Assembly (NCBI GenBank): GCA_016709675.1
Contig: JADJMH010000001.1
Span: forward strand, 62,001 to 126,000
Reading direction: 5' to 3'
Length of the DNA: 64,000 bases
From: Candidatus Accumulibacter proximus
Lineage (GTDB): Bacteria > Pseudomonadota > Gammaproteobacteria > Burkholderiales > Rhodocyclaceae
Position 1 is the stretch's first letter; each line of letters opens with the position of its first letter. The notes below the pieces were generated by a model that had not been told where the DNA came from, did not search any database, and was given only the letters and a program-made list of their open reading frames with translations. The position numbers and the translations under genes are program-made. Positions 1-8,900 of this stretch are shown here, one piece after another.

Positions 1-348
1 GCCTCGGGCGAGGCCCAGGAGCGGCTGAACCTCCTGGGGAGCGCGTTCAAGCGACTGGCACTCGTCGAGACCAATCCCGAACGTCGCCACCCGGCGCAGG
101 GCGGTACCCCGGGCCGCCTTGCTGACTCTCCGGAGAAACGGGGCGGCGGGTGGCCGCACTCGCCGGGCGTGCGCTGCCCGGCGAGTGCGGCGCTCACTTC
201 CAGTCGCCGCGCATGCCGGCGACGATCGCCTGCAAATGCTCGGGAGTTGCTGCTGCCGGCGCCACCGGTACGCCGACCGTCAGCGCGATTGCCGAGAAGA
301 TGCCGCGCCGCAGCGGCTTGCTCATCGCCGGCCCGTCCTTGCGGCTGA
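1..348 (+). pseudogene. Possible 3' fragment of a TPR-type protein
   Basis: Frame 1 is open from the window edge to a TGA at 346-348. Only the first ~25 codons look protein-like: ERLNLLGSAFKRLALVE resembles a helix found in large TPR-containing proteins of this bacterial group. The rest overlaps the 3' end of the acyltransferase gene on the other strand and has no recognisable composition. It may be the tail of a gene mostly outside the window, or a remnant. Weak call. Confidence 0.22.
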
Positions 349-2074
349 AGAAACTGCCCCACAGGCCCTGCAGCGCCATCGGAATCACCGGCGCCGGCGT
401 GCGCTTGACAATCCGCTGCACGCCCGGCCGGAAGGGGTAGATCTCGCCGGTATCGGTAATCCGCCCTTCGGGAAAGATCGCCACCAGTTCCCCCGCCTCG
501 AGCGCCTTTGCCACCTCCTCAAAAGCGGCCTCCATCATCGCCGCATCCTCCCTGGCCGGCGCGATCGGGATGGCGTGCATGTGGCGGAAGACGAAGCTGA
601 TCAGCGGCGTGCGATAGATGCGGTAATCCATGACAAAACGGATCGGCCGCCGGCTGGCGGCGGCAATCACCAGCGGATCGACAAAGCTGACGTGATTGCA
701 GACCAGCACCGCCGCGCCCTCTTCCGGAATGTTCTCCAGGCCGCTCTGCCGCAAGCGATACACCGAGTGGATAAGCAGCCAGGCAATGAAGCGCAACATG
801 AACTCCGGCACCAGACTGTAGATGTACACCGCCACCGCCGCATTGCAGACGGCGGCGACACCAAACAGCACCGGAATCGACAGACCATCGGCAAGCAGTC
901 CGGCCGCCGCCAGCGAACCGACGACCATGAACAGCGCGTTCAGAATGTTGTTGGCGGCGATGATTCGCGCCCGCTGTTCGGCTGCGCTGCGCAACTGGAT
1001 CAGCGCATACAGCGGCACGATGAAAAAACCGCCAAACACGCCAAGCGCAAGAAGATCGAAGAGTACGCGCCAGATCTCGTGCAGGGTGAGCAGGCTGGGC
1101 AGCGGCAGCGGCGCCCCTGCGGGCAGTAGATCGGGAGAAGCAAAGGCGAGATCGATGCCGAACAGCGTCAGACCGATCGAACCGAAAGGCACCAGACCAA
1201 TTTCGACGTGCCCGGCCGACAGGCGCTCGCAGAGGAGTGATCCCAGACCGATGCCGACCGTGAACACGGCCAGCAGCAGCGTCACCGAGCTCTCGCTGCC
1301 CCCGAGAACGTTCTTCGCGTAGGCCGGGAACTGCGCCAGGAATAGAGCGCCGTAGAGCCAGAACCAGGAAATGCCGAGGATCGACAGAAAGACCGTGCGG
1401 TTCTGGCGTGCAAAACCGATGTTGCGCCAGGTTTCGGACAGCGGATTGAGGCTGACGACCAGTTGCGGCGCCGGCGCCGGCGCCGCCGGGATGCCACGAC
1501 TGAACAGATAGCCAAACCCCGCGATCAACAGGCCGGCATAAGCCACCCAGGTCGGATGCCCGGCCGCGCCGGCGAGCAGGCCGCCGGCCAGCGTGCCGAT
1601 CAGGATGGCGACGAAGGTGCCGGCCTCGACCAGCGCGTTGCCACCAACCAGCTCGTTCTCATGCAGATGCTGCGGCAGGATGGCGTACTTGACCGGCCCG
1701 AACAGCGTCGAATGCAGGCCCAGCAGAAACAGCGCCGTGAGCAGAACCGCCAGGCTGTGCATCGAGAAGCCGAGCAAGGCGACCCCCATGATGACGATCT
1801 CGAGCAGCTTGACCAGCCGCGCCAGCTTCGCCTTGTCGTACTTGTCTGCCAGTTGCCCGGCGGTGGCCGAGAACAGAAAGAACGGCAGGATGAAAATTCC
1901 CGCTGCCAGATTGGTCAACACCTCGGGCGCCAGCGCGGTCCAGCTCGCCGCCTGAAAGGTGAGCAGCACGATCAGCGCATTCTTGAACAGGTTGTCGTTG
2001 AAGGCGCCAAGGAACTGGGTGGCGAAGAAGGGTGCAAAGCGACGGGCCTTGAGCAGATCAAACTGGGAACTCAT
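194..2074 (-). CDS. MFS lysophospholipid transporter fused to 1-acylglycerol-phosphate acyltransferase
   Basis: A 626-aa two-part membrane protein. Residues ~1-410 form a 12-helix MFS domain beginning FATQFLGAFNDNLFKNAL, typical of LplT lysophospholipid flippases. Residues ~420-626 are a PlsC-type acyltransferase with the HX4D box NHVSFVD and the FPEGR motif (AIFPEGRITDTGE). By family knowledge it moves lysophospholipid across the inner membrane and re-acylates it. The acyl-ACP synthetase domain present in longer LplT-Aas fusions is absent. The start is supported by AGGAAG five bases before ATG. It is followed by the window's left end and preceded by a 355-bp gap after ureG. Confidence 0.9.
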   Translation of the reverse strand: MSSQFDLLKARRFAPFFATQFLGAFNDNLFKNALIVLLTFQAASWTALAPEVLTNLAAGIFILPFFLFSATAGQLADKYDKAKLARLVKLLEIVIMGVALLGFSMHSLAVLLTALFLLGLHSTLFGPVKYAILPQHLHENELVGGNALVEAGTFVAILIGTLAGGLLAGAAGHPTWVAYAGLLIAGFGYLFSRGIPAAPAPAPQLVVSLNPLSETWRNIGFARQNRTVFLSILGISWFWLYGALFLAQFPAYAKNVLGGSESSVTLLLAVFTVGIGLGSLLCERLSAGHVEIGLVPFGSIGLTLFGIDLAFASPDLLPAGAPLPLPSLLTLHEIWRVLFDLLALGVFGGFFIVPLYALIQLRSAAEQRARIIAANNILNALFMVVGSLAAAGLLADGLSIPVLFGVAAVCNAAVAVYIYSLVPEFMLRFIAWLLIHSVYRLRQSGLENIPEEGAAVLVCNHVSFVDPLVIAAASRRPIRFVMDYRIYRTPLISFVFRHMHAIPIAPAREDAAMMEAAFEEVAKALEAGELVAIFPEGRITDTGEIYPFRPGVQRIVKRTPAPVIPMALQGLWGSFFSRKDGPAMSKPLRRGIFSAIALTVGVPVAPAAATPEHLQAIVAGMRGDWK

Positions 2075-2429
2075 GCAGTCTTCCTAAAGTTGGTTGAATC
2101 CCAAGCAATACATGGATTCTAGCTTGCTCGAATGCAGATGTAGCCTCAAATGTACCGCCATCGGCACCGGTGGACTGGCAGGAGGGTGGAACGGACCGGC
2201 CTCAAACTTGATGCTGTAGGGCCAAGGCTCGGCTGGTGCCCCCACCGCAGCGCCTGGCCCGCGCCAAGATCCAGCCGCAGGGGACGCGCGCAGGGCGCCG
2301 AAACGGGGCGGTGATCCCGGTCCGGTCCGGCCCCGGCCGCCACCCCGACTACCCGCCTTCGACGCCCCCCGCTGGATCATGACCGGCAGAAATGCCCTGT
2401 GGCCACCGCGGATCGAAAATCACCCCGGT
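2075..2429. other. Intergenic, no gene seen
   Basis: Between the acyltransferase start and the ureG stop. Open frames here are proline/arginine-rich with no family resemblance, as expected for non-coding GC-rich DNA. The promoter of the minus-strand acyltransferase gene presumably lies in the part near 2090-2150, but no convincing -35/-10 pair is visible. Confidence 0.5.
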
Positions 2430-3062
2430 TCAGCTGAGCAGACCGCGCTCCTCAATGAAGTCAATGATCTCCGCCAGCCCCTGCCCGGTCTTCATGTTGC
2501 TGAAAACAAACGGCCGCTCACGACGCATTCTTCGGCTGTCTCGTTCCATCACCTCCAGCGATGCACCCACCATCGGCGCGAGGTCGGTCTTGTTGATCAC
2601 CAGCAGGTCGGACCGGGTGATCCCCGGCCCACCCTTGCGCGGAATCTTGTCGCCGGCGGCGACGTCGATGACGTAGATCGTCAGGTCGGAGAGCTCCGGG
2701 CTGAAGGAGGCCGCAAGGTTGTCGCCGCCCGATTCAACGAAGACGATCTCGATATCCGGGAAGGCCGTGGTCAACCGGGCGACGGCTTCAAGGTTGATCG
2801 AGGCATCCTCGCGGATCGCGGTGTGCGGGCAACCGCCGGTCTCGACGCCGAGGATTCGCTCCTGCGGCAGCGCGGCATTCTGCACCAGGAACTTGGCGTC
2901 TTCGGCGGTGTAGATGTCGTTGGTCACCACGCCGAGGCTGTATTTCTCGCGCAGGGCAAGGCACAGCGCCAGGGTGAGTGCGGTCTTGCCGGAGCCGACC
3001 GGGCCTCCGATGCCGATGCGCAGGGCGGGTCTTTGGGTCATCCGGGGTTCGCGTTCTGTCAT
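2430..3062 (-). CDS. ureG: Urease accessory GTPase UreG
   Basis: 210 aa. UreG is a SIMIBI-class GTPase that drives nickel insertion into urease together with UreF, UreD(H) and UreE. The P-loop GGPVGSGKT lies near residue 18. Further family motifs are the nickel-binding CPH in TGGCPHTAIRED, VESGGDNLAA, and NKTDL for guanine recognition. The ATG at 3062 overlaps the ureF stop (ATGA), implying translational coupling. A second ATG at 3041 giving 203 aa is also possible. It is the last gene of the ureDABCEFG run. Confidence 0.95.
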   Translation of the reverse strand: MTEREPRMTQRPALRIGIGGPVGSGKTALTLALCLALREKYSLGVVTNDIYTAEDAKFLVQNAALPQERILGVETGGCPHTAIREDASINLEAVARLTTAFPDIEIVFVESGGDNLAASFSPELSDLTIYVIDVAAGDKIPRKGGPGITRSDLLVINKTDLAPMVGASLEVMERDSRRMRRERPFVFSNMKTGQGLAEIIDFIEERGLLS

Positions 3063-3730
3063 GATCGAAAAAGTCTCGAATATTGCGTTTCGTGCCGGCT
3101 TGAAGCCAGCGCCAGGCCGGGGGCGAAGTTGCTCCATTCCGCTTCGGGGAGTGCGAGCGCCCGCTGCACCACCGCCGGAATGCGGCCACCGAGCGCCAGC
3201 AGTGCCCGCTGCCCGGCGGTCTGACCAAGCGGGACGGCCTTCAACGCGGCCATCACCTGGTTTTCGCACCAGGACCATAGATAGGCGGCCAGGGAGTCAG
3301 CCAGCGGGATCTTCCAGACGGCCGCCGCCAGCGCCCAGCCGGTCGGGAAAGTCACTTCGGGCAGGGCATCAAGAGCTGGCGGCATGGAAAAATCGTCCAG
3401 ATCGTGCAGCAGCCGGCGCAGCGAATAGCCCATCTGCACCGTCTCGGCGCGCAGCTCGGACGACTCGCGGCTGGCCAGGAATTCGGCGTTGAGGCGCTCG
3501 ACTTCGCCGAAGTCAGCGGCAGCCCAGGCGCGCTGCAGGGAGGCGGCGAGCGGCGCTTCGAAGCGGCCGACGCCTTCCTCGAGCAGACCACCGATCCATT
3601 GCTCGGCAGTCGCCTGATCGCGCACCAGCCCCGCCTCGACGGCCCATTCGAGGCCCTGCGAATAGGTGTAGGCTCCCACCGGCAGCGCCGGGCTGGCGAG
3701 CTGCAGCAGGCGAGGCAGCGCGAGACTCAC
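3059..3730 (-). CDS. ureF: Urease accessory protein UreF
   Basis: 223 aa, all-helical family. UreF acts as scaffold and GTPase regulator in the UreD-UreF-UreG nickel-loading complex. The N-terminal signature LLQLASPALPVGAYTYSQG is diagnostic. The start codon is GTG at 3730, whose bases overlap the ureE stop (GTGA). The stop overlaps the ureG start. These couplings place ureE-F-G in one transcript. Confidence 0.95.
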   Translation of the reverse strand: MSLALPRLLQLASPALPVGAYTYSQGLEWAVEAGLVRDQATAEQWIGGLLEEGVGRFEAPLAASLQRAWAAADFGEVERLNAEFLASRESSELRAETVQMGYSLRRLLHDLDDFSMPPALDALPEVTFPTGWALAAAVWKIPLADSLAAYLWSWCENQVMAALKAVPLGQTAGQRALLALGGRIPAVVQRALALPEAEWSNFAPGLALASSRHETQYSRLFRS

Positions 3731-4293
3731 TTGAACTCGTGAATCTTCGCCGGCGAGCGATGCGGGCCGTGACCCGGGTCGTGCGGATCAGCCGCCCGCC
3801 CGCCCGTCGTCGGCCGGTAGTCGTGGCCACGCCCGTCCGCCGCGCCGTGCTCGTGCGCCGCCGCACCATAGGCCCCGCCCTCGGGATCGAACGGCGCCTC
3901 GACCTCGCTGACCGTACAACCGAGACCGACCAGCATTTCGCCAAGCACGTGATCGCGCTGCAAGCGGAGGAAGCGATCGCCAAGCTGCACCGGCACGTGC
4001 CGGTTGCCCAGATGATAGGCGGCGCGAATCAACTGAAAGGTGTCACGGGCGCGAACTTCGAGCAGCGCCTCGGGGGCGGCCTCGACCTCGATCACACGTC
4101 CGTTACCGGTCAGCAGGCGGTCGCCGTGCCGCAGCACGGTCCCGGCGGGAAAGACGTAGCCGAGTTCCTCGCCGCTGGCCAGAAGCACGCGCTGGCGGCT
4201 CTTGCGACGCGCGTCGTACGGCAGCACCAGACGATCGCTGGCTGGCGTCTCGCCCGCGGCCAATGAGTTGGCGAAGGATTCGGCGAACAGCAT
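3727..4293 (-). CDS. ureE: Urease accessory nickel metallochaperone UreE
   Basis: 188 aa. UreE carries Ni2+ to the UreG-containing activation complex. The N-terminal half has the UreE fold pattern (DRLVLPYDARRKSRQRVLLA), and the C-terminal domain contains RAAYHLGNRHVPVQ. The last ~40 residues are histidine-rich (HEHGAADGRGHDY and PHDPGHGPH), the usual nickel-buffering tail. The ATG at 4293 is chosen over an upstream in-frame extension because that extension overlaps ureC out of frame and looks like shadow sequence. The gap from ureC is only 7 bp. Confidence 0.94.
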   Translation of the reverse strand: MLFAESFANSLAAGETPASDRLVLPYDARRKSRQRVLLASGEELGYVFPAGTVLRHGDRLLTGNGRVIEVEAAPEALLEVRARDTFQLIRAAYHLGNRHVPVQLGDRFLRLQRDHVLGEMLVGLGCTVSEVEAPFDPEGGAYGAAAHEHGAADGRGHDYRPTTGGRAADPHDPGHGPHRSPAKIHEFK

Positions 4294-4300
4294 GCGCGGC

Positions 4301-6019
4301 TCAGAACAGGAAGTAACGCTGCGCCATCGGCAGCACGCTCGCCGGTTCGCAGACCAGCAACTCGCCGTCGGCACGCACGGCATAGGTTTCGGGGTCGACG
4401 TCGATTCTCGGCGTCGCACCGTTGTGGATCATGTCCGACTTGCGCAGTCCGCGCGTCTGGCGGACGGCATGCAGCGGCTTGGCGAGCCGCAGCGCCGCGA
4501 GCTCGGGATTGTCGAGCGCTGCCTGCGAGACAAAGGTGACCGAGGTCTTGAGCGCCTGACCGAAGGCACCGAACATTGGCCGGTAATGCACCGGCTGCGG
4601 CGTCGGGATCGAGGCGTTGGCGTCGCCCATCGCCGCGGCGGCGATCATGCCACCCTTGAGGATCAGGGACGGCTTTACGCCGAAGAAGGCCGGCTTCCAG
4701 AGCGCCAGGTCGGCAAGCTTGCCGACCTCGATCGAGCCGACGAGGTGGCTGATGCCGTGCGTGATCGCCGGATTGATCGTGTACTTGGCAAGGTAGCGCT
4801 TGACGCGGAAGTTGTCGTTGGCCTTCGCCTGCTCGCTGGCAACCGGCGGCGCCAGGTGGCCTCGCTGCAGCTTCATCTTGTGCGCCGTCTGCCAGGTGCG
4901 GATGAGCACTTCGCCGACGCGGCCCATTGCCTGCGAATCCGACGACATCATCGACAGTGCGCCGAGGTCGTGCAGGATGTCTTCAGCGGCGATCGTCTCG
5001 CGCCGGATGCGGCTCTCGGCGAAGGCGACGTCCTCGGGAATCGCCGGGTCGAGGTGGTGGCAGACCATCAGCATGTCGAGGTGCTCGTCGATGGTGTTCA
5101 CCGTATACGGTCGCGTCGGATTGGTCGACGAGGGCAGGACGTTGGCCTCGCCGACCGCGCGCAGGATGTCGGGCGCGTGCCCGCCGCCGGCGCCCTCGGT
5201 ATGGAAGGTGTGGATCGTGCGGCCCTTGAAGGCGGCGAGCGTCGTTTCGACGAAGCCCGACTCGTTGAGCGTGTCGGTGTGGATCGCCACCTGCACGTCG
5301 AGCTCTTCGGCCACCGCCAGGCAGTTGTCGATCGCCGCCGGCGTCGTTCCCCAGTCCTCGTGCAGCTTGAGCCCGATGGCGCCGGCGCGCACCTGCTCGC
5401 GCAGGGGTTCGGGCAGCGAGACGTTGCCCTTGCCGAAGAAGCCGAGGTTCATCGGAAACGCGTCGGCGGCCTCCAGCATGCGCTGGATGTGCCACGGCCC
5501 CGGCGTACAGGTGGTGGCGTAGGTGCCCGTGGCCGGCCCGGTGCCGCCGCCGAGCATCGTGGTGATCCCCGACATCAGCGCTTCGTCGATCTGCTGCGGA
5601 CAGATGAAATGGATGTGGCTGTCGATGCCGCCGGCGGTGACGATCATCCCCTCGCCGGCGATGATCTCGGTGCTGCCGCCAATGGCGATCGTCACCCCGG
5701 GCTGGATGTCCGGATTGCCGGCCTTGCCAATGCCGGCGATGCGTCCGCCCTTGATGGCGATGTCGGCCTTGACGATTCCCCAGTGGTCGACGACCAGCGC
5801 GTTGGTGATCACCGTATCGGCGACATCGGCCGCCAACCGCTGCCCCTGCCCCATGCCGTCGCGAATGACCTTGCCGCCGCCAAACTTGACCTCCTCACCG
5901 TAGACGGTGAGATCATCCTCGACGGTGATCCACAGCTCGGTGTCGGCGAGGCGCACGCGGTCGCCGACGGTCGGGCCGAACATCTCGGCGTAGGCCTGGC
6001 GCGAGATCCTGGCGCTCAT
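4301..6019 (-). CDS. ureC: Urease subunit alpha (catalytic)
   Basis: 572 aa, close to the family's ~567-570. It hydrolyses urea to ammonia and carbamate in the cytoplasm at a di-nickel centre. Nickel ligands are visible: HIH in GGIDSHIHFICPQQ (about 137/139), the carbamylated Lys in GAIGLKLHEDWG (~220), HTDT and HTFHTEGAGGGHAPD, and Asp in MSSDSQAMGR. The catalytic flap His is in MVCHHLDP. The ATG at 6019 follows GAGGAA at normal spacing, and ureB ends 10 bp upstream. Confidence 0.98.
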   Translation of the reverse strand: MSARISRQAYAEMFGPTVGDRVRLADTELWITVEDDLTVYGEEVKFGGGKVIRDGMGQGQRLAADVADTVITNALVVDHWGIVKADIAIKGGRIAGIGKAGNPDIQPGVTIAIGGSTEIIAGEGMIVTAGGIDSHIHFICPQQIDEALMSGITTMLGGGTGPATGTYATTCTPGPWHIQRMLEAADAFPMNLGFFGKGNVSLPEPLREQVRAGAIGLKLHEDWGTTPAAIDNCLAVAEELDVQVAIHTDTLNESGFVETTLAAFKGRTIHTFHTEGAGGGHAPDILRAVGEANVLPSSTNPTRPYTVNTIDEHLDMLMVCHHLDPAIPEDVAFAESRIRRETIAAEDILHDLGALSMMSSDSQAMGRVGEVLIRTWQTAHKMKLQRGHLAPPVASEQAKANDNFRVKRYLAKYTINPAITHGISHLVGSIEVGKLADLALWKPAFFGVKPSLILKGGMIAAAAMGDANASIPTPQPVHYRPMFGAFGQALKTSVTFVSQAALDNPELAALRLAKPLHAVRQTRGLRKSDMIHNGATPRIDVDPETYAVRADGELLVCEPASVLPMAQRYFLF

Positions 6020-6029
6020 TGGCGGTTCC

Positions 6030-6338
6030 TCATTGCAGTTTCCCCATGACCAGACCGTTGAAGCCATAGACCCTGCGCGCGCCGGCCAGCGCGACCAGCT
6101 GCACGCTGCGCGTCTGACCGGGTTCGAAGCGCACCGCGGTGCCGGCCGGGATATCCAGCCGGTAGCCGTGCGCCGCGGCGCGGTCGAAAGCCAGCGCGAC
6201 ATTGGTTTCGGCAAAGTGGTAATGCGAACCAACCTGGATCGGCCGGTCGCCGGTATTGGCGACGCTCAGCCGGATCGTTTGACGACCGGCGTTGAGCTCG
6301 ATCTCGCCGGCTTCAATCTGCATTTCTCCGGGAATCAT
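6030..6338 (-). CDS. ureB: Urease subunit beta
   Basis: 102 aa, the usual length of a separate beta subunit. The characteristic opening MIPGEMQIEAGEIELNAGR and the motif VGSHYHFAETN are present. The chosen ATG at 6338 has a perfect GAGGAGG site six bases upstream. An earlier in-frame ATG at 6353 lies before this site and is not favoured. It sits between ureA and ureC in the canonical order and assembles with them into the trimeric holoenzyme. Confidence 0.97.
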   Translation of the reverse strand: MIPGEMQIEAGEIELNAGRQTIRLSVANTGDRPIQVGSHYHFAETNVALAFDRAAAHGYRLDIPAGTAVRFEPGQTRSVQLVALAGARRVYGFNGLVMGKLQ

Positions 6339-6349
6339 GATCTGCCTCC

Positions 6350-6652
6350 TCAAATGATCGGGTGATGCACGGTGACCAGCTTGGTGCCGTCCGGGAAGGT
6401 CGCTTCGACCTGGATGTCGTGGATCATTTCCGGCACCCCTTCCATCACCTCGTCACGCGTCAACAGGGTGGTGCCGTAGCTCATCAGCTCGGCCACCGTC
6501 CGTCCATCGCGCGCACCTTCGACGATCGCCGCGCTGATGAAGGCCACCGCTTCCGGGTAGTTGAGCTTCAGGCCCCGCGCGCGGCGCCGTTCGGCGACCA
6601 GCGCGGCGGTAAAGATCAGCAGCTTGTCCTTTTCTCTTGGCGTCAGTTCCAT
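6350..6652 (-). CDS. ureA: Urease subunit gamma
   Basis: 100 aa, exactly the usual size of UreA. It begins MELTPREKDKLLIFTAALV and carries LNYPEAVAFISAAIVEGARDG and VPEMIHDIQVEATFPDGTKL, all diagnostic. A GAGGGAGAGGG ribosome site precedes the ATG. It is a structural subunit of urease and lies 33 bp downstream of ureD. Confidence 0.98.
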   Translation of the reverse strand: MELTPREKDKLLIFTAALVAERRRARGLKLNYPEAVAFISAAIVEGARDGRTVAELMSYGTTLLTRDEVMEGVPEMIHDIQVEATFPDGTKLVTVHHPII

Positions 6653-6685
6653 CCCTCTCCCTCAGGTATTCACGCATTCATGCGT

Positions 6686-7576
6686 TCAGGTACTCCAGAT
6701 GCGCGGCGGCACGGCTTGCCTGCCCAATACGGCCGGGCGCAAGAGCTTCCAGACCTCGCCCAACCAGGCGCGCGCCGGCTCGACTCCGGGCGCCAGACAG
6801 CGCACCAGCAGCACGTCGGGCAATGCCGTCACCCCGGTCTGCAGACCCTCCGCCGCCGCGACCTCCCGGCTGACCGCGAGCCATTCGCGCTCGACCGCCC
6901 TGCCGGCGATCAGCAGCGTCGCACTCACCGGCAGGCCGGCCAGTCCCGCCGCCGCCGCCAGCCAGGGCGAACCGCCGCGCAGACAGCCGCGCTCGATCCA
7001 CAACGGCCGCCCTTCCCTTTCGATGCGCGTCGCCAGGTCAAGTTGGCCGTAGCTGAAGCGTTCGCCGGCGGCGGTTCGCCCCAGGCAGAGGATTTCCCAG
7101 CCACAGTACACGGCACCAGCGGCCAGTTCGACCCGCGTCTGCATTTCTGCCTCGGCACCGTCGAAAACGATCGCCTCCTGCGGCAGCCACTCGACAATAC
7201 CCCGCTCGGCCACGCACACGCGCAAGGATTGGCGGGCGCGCCGGCCACCCGAACGATACCACTTGCCGGCACCCGGTGTCGTCAACTGCGCGTGCGCACC
7301 CGGCCCTGCGGCCAGCACGATTTCCAGACGGTCACCGCCGGCGATGCCGCCCGGCGGATGCAGGACGATCGCCTGGCAGACCGCCGGCCCCTCCGGGTAA
7401 AGCGCCTTCTGAACGCGCAGCGGCCCGTGGTGTTGGCAGTGGGCCAGTACCGTCCGCTCGCCTCGCCGTTCGAAGCCCAGCGTCAGACGGGCCTGCCAGC
7501 CCGGCCGTGCCGCTTCCTCGACCGCCCGCGCGGTGCTCGCACAGCCCAGGCCGCCAGGCCCCTCGCTTGTTTTCAT
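6686..7576 (-). CDS. ureD: Urease accessory protein UreD
   Basis: 296 aa. UreD (UreH) binds apo-urease and recruits UreF and UreG. The family signature HPPGGIAGGDRLEI and the later TTPGAGKWYRS are present. The ATG at 7576 is unusual: it is the last codon of a decayed urtE fragment read in the same frame (RGEDM). That fragment carries a stop codon 28 codons upstream, so translation cannot begin further up. ureD may therefore have acquired its present 5' leader by a rearrangement. Confidence 0.92.
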   Translation of the reverse strand: MKTSEGPGGLGCASTARAVEEAARPGWQARLTLGFERRGERTVLAHCQHHGPLRVQKALYPEGPAVCQAIVLHPPGGIAGGDRLEIVLAAGPGAHAQLTTPGAGKWYRSGGRRARQSLRVCVAERGIVEWLPQEAIVFDGAEAEMQTRVELAAGAVYCGWEILCLGRTAAGERFSYGQLDLATRIEREGRPLWIERGCLRGGSPWLAAAAGLAGLPVSATLLIAGRAVEREWLAVSREVAAAEGLQTGVTALPDVLLVRCLAPGVEPARAWLGEVWKLLRPAVLGRQAVPPRIWST

Positions 7577-7744
7577 GTCCTCACCGCGTCCGCAGTTGAT
7601 GAACCCGCCCCGTTGCATGACCAGGTACTGACCGACCACTCGACGGGCGAAGTCATACTACTGTTCGACCAGCGGGATCACCATGTCGCCGCTTTGCACA
7701 ACCGCCCGGATCGGACGTTCGACAGCCTCGATGATCGGCGGCAC
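7577..7744 (-). pseudogene. Decayed duplicate of the urtE 3' end
   Basis: Read on the minus strand, 56 codons match residues of the intact UrtE at 8901-9593. The remnant reads PPIIEAVERPIR, then SGDMVIPLVEQ, then a TAG stop at 7658-7660, then YDFARRVVGQYLVMQRGG. Intact UrtE has PSIIKDIERAIR, SGEMAILLVEQYYDFAR and DQYLVMERGE. About 33 of 56 positions are identical. The stop replaces a tyrosine codon in VEQYYDFAR. No Walker A or signature motif remains upstream, so it cannot be functional. Confidence 0.78.
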
Positions 7745-8045
7745 GATCGACCGCTTGCGCGAGCCCGAACCACTTGACGTCAGCTGGGGCGCCATCCGCT
7801 CCAACGGCTGCGGGCGCCTGGCGCCCGCGGGCTTCGTGCCACGGCCCGTGGTCGAGGACATCCTCGGCAAGGGGAATGCCGCGGCGTCCTGCTGGGTGAC
7901 GATTCATACGCGGCGGCGGTCGTCGCCGCACTCGTTGGGCTGCGTGACAACGCCGGGGTTCATGCAGGCAATCGACGGCGAGGTCAGTGTTTATGGCGGG
8001 CAGCGGCAGGTCGACGGAACCTCATTCCCCGCCGAGTGCACTCGC
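7745..8045. other. Intergenic between urtE remnant and Uma2 gene
   Basis: About 300 bp with no recognisable gene. It may contain further decayed urtE sequence, but no motif can be followed past 7744. Confidence 0.4.
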
Positions 8046-8606
8046 TCAATCCGCCCACAGCCCCCCCAGCGCGAAGCTGATGGCCGCGAAAGGTGGCTGC
8101 GAAACGGCCGCGTCATCTTCGAGAACGGCAAGCAACAGCCATTGGCCGTCGCGGTTCTCGAAGACCTCCAGGATACGCAGATCGGGATCGACGAGCCAGG
8201 CGTGTTTCACCCCCTGCGCGGCGTAGATCGGCAACTTTTCCGCACGGTCGACGCGCGCCGTCGCGGGCGACAGGATCTCGCACACCCAGTCGGGAGCGAG
8301 ATCGAACCAGGCAGTCTCGGGTAATCTCGGCAGGCGTTCGCGCCGCCAGCCGGCAATGTCGGGAACGAGGACGTGCTGAGCGAGGTGGAGTTCGGGTTCG
8401 TCGAGTATCCACCAACCGCCCGGACCATTGCGCGCTTGGTCGAACGGACCGCCCAACTCGAAGCCAAGCGAAGAATACGCCCGGGCATGCCGCGGGGCCG
8501 GCCTGGGATGCGTGACCAGACGACCGTCGATGATCTCGCCGACAACGTTTTCCGGCAGATCGAAAAGGTCTGCGTACGCAGCGGGTCTCTCTTGCGGCAG
8601 TCCCAT
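8046..8606 (-). CDS. Uma2-family (DUF820) putative endonuclease
   Basis: 186 aa. The family has a PD-(D/E)XK-like restriction-endonuclease fold of unknown biological role and is often multi-copy. Motifs seen: GEIIDGRLVTHPRP near the N-terminus, VLVPDIAGWRRERLP, DLAPDWVCEILSPATARVDRAEKLPIYAAQGVKHAWLVDP. GGAAG precedes the ATG. The gene interrupts the otherwise compact urt-ure cluster, lying between urtE and the urtE remnant. It looks like an insertion unrelated to urea metabolism. A second member is at 21934-22569. Confidence 0.88.
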   Translation of the reverse strand: MGLPQERPAAYADLFDLPENVVGEIIDGRLVTHPRPAPRHARAYSSLGFELGGPFDQARNGPGGWWILDEPELHLAQHVLVPDIAGWRRERLPRLPETAWFDLAPDWVCEILSPATARVDRAEKLPIYAAQGVKHAWLVDPDLRILEVFENRDGQWLLLAVLEDDAAVSQPPFAAISFALGGLWAD

Positions 8607-8900
8607 GGCGGCTTCCGATCATGAACCGACCACAGTGTAGCGCGTATCGATCGCCCCGGCAAAATACTACGGGGCCGGCACGAGGGGGATCCGGGACCGG
8701 AAGCTCCGGCAAGCGTGCATCGGCGATGCGTGCCACGGCGCCGATGTCTCGGCGGCTGGTCGCAGTCGGACTGGCCGGGTGATCGGTGCACCGCCGCTGG
8801 CATCACTTCGCTGGCGGCGCCGAGCGGCATGCCGGCGCCGGCGCTGCCGAACGTCTCCGTCAGCGGCAGCGTGCCGCGTCGCCAACCGCCAAGCGCACCG

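Noticed and set aside
119..1129. Plus-strand open frame opposite the acyltransferase
   Set aside because: Arg/His-rich antisense frame with no family resemblance; the minus-strand gene explains the region.
2084..2380. Possible small gene before ureG
   Set aside because: Composition is Pro/Gly/Arg-rich, no ribosome site, and no recognisable family.
4202..6049. Long plus-strand open frame (615 codons) opposite ureC
   Set aside because: It is the antisense of a highly conserved gene in GC-rich DNA; composition is arginine/valine-rich without any domain.
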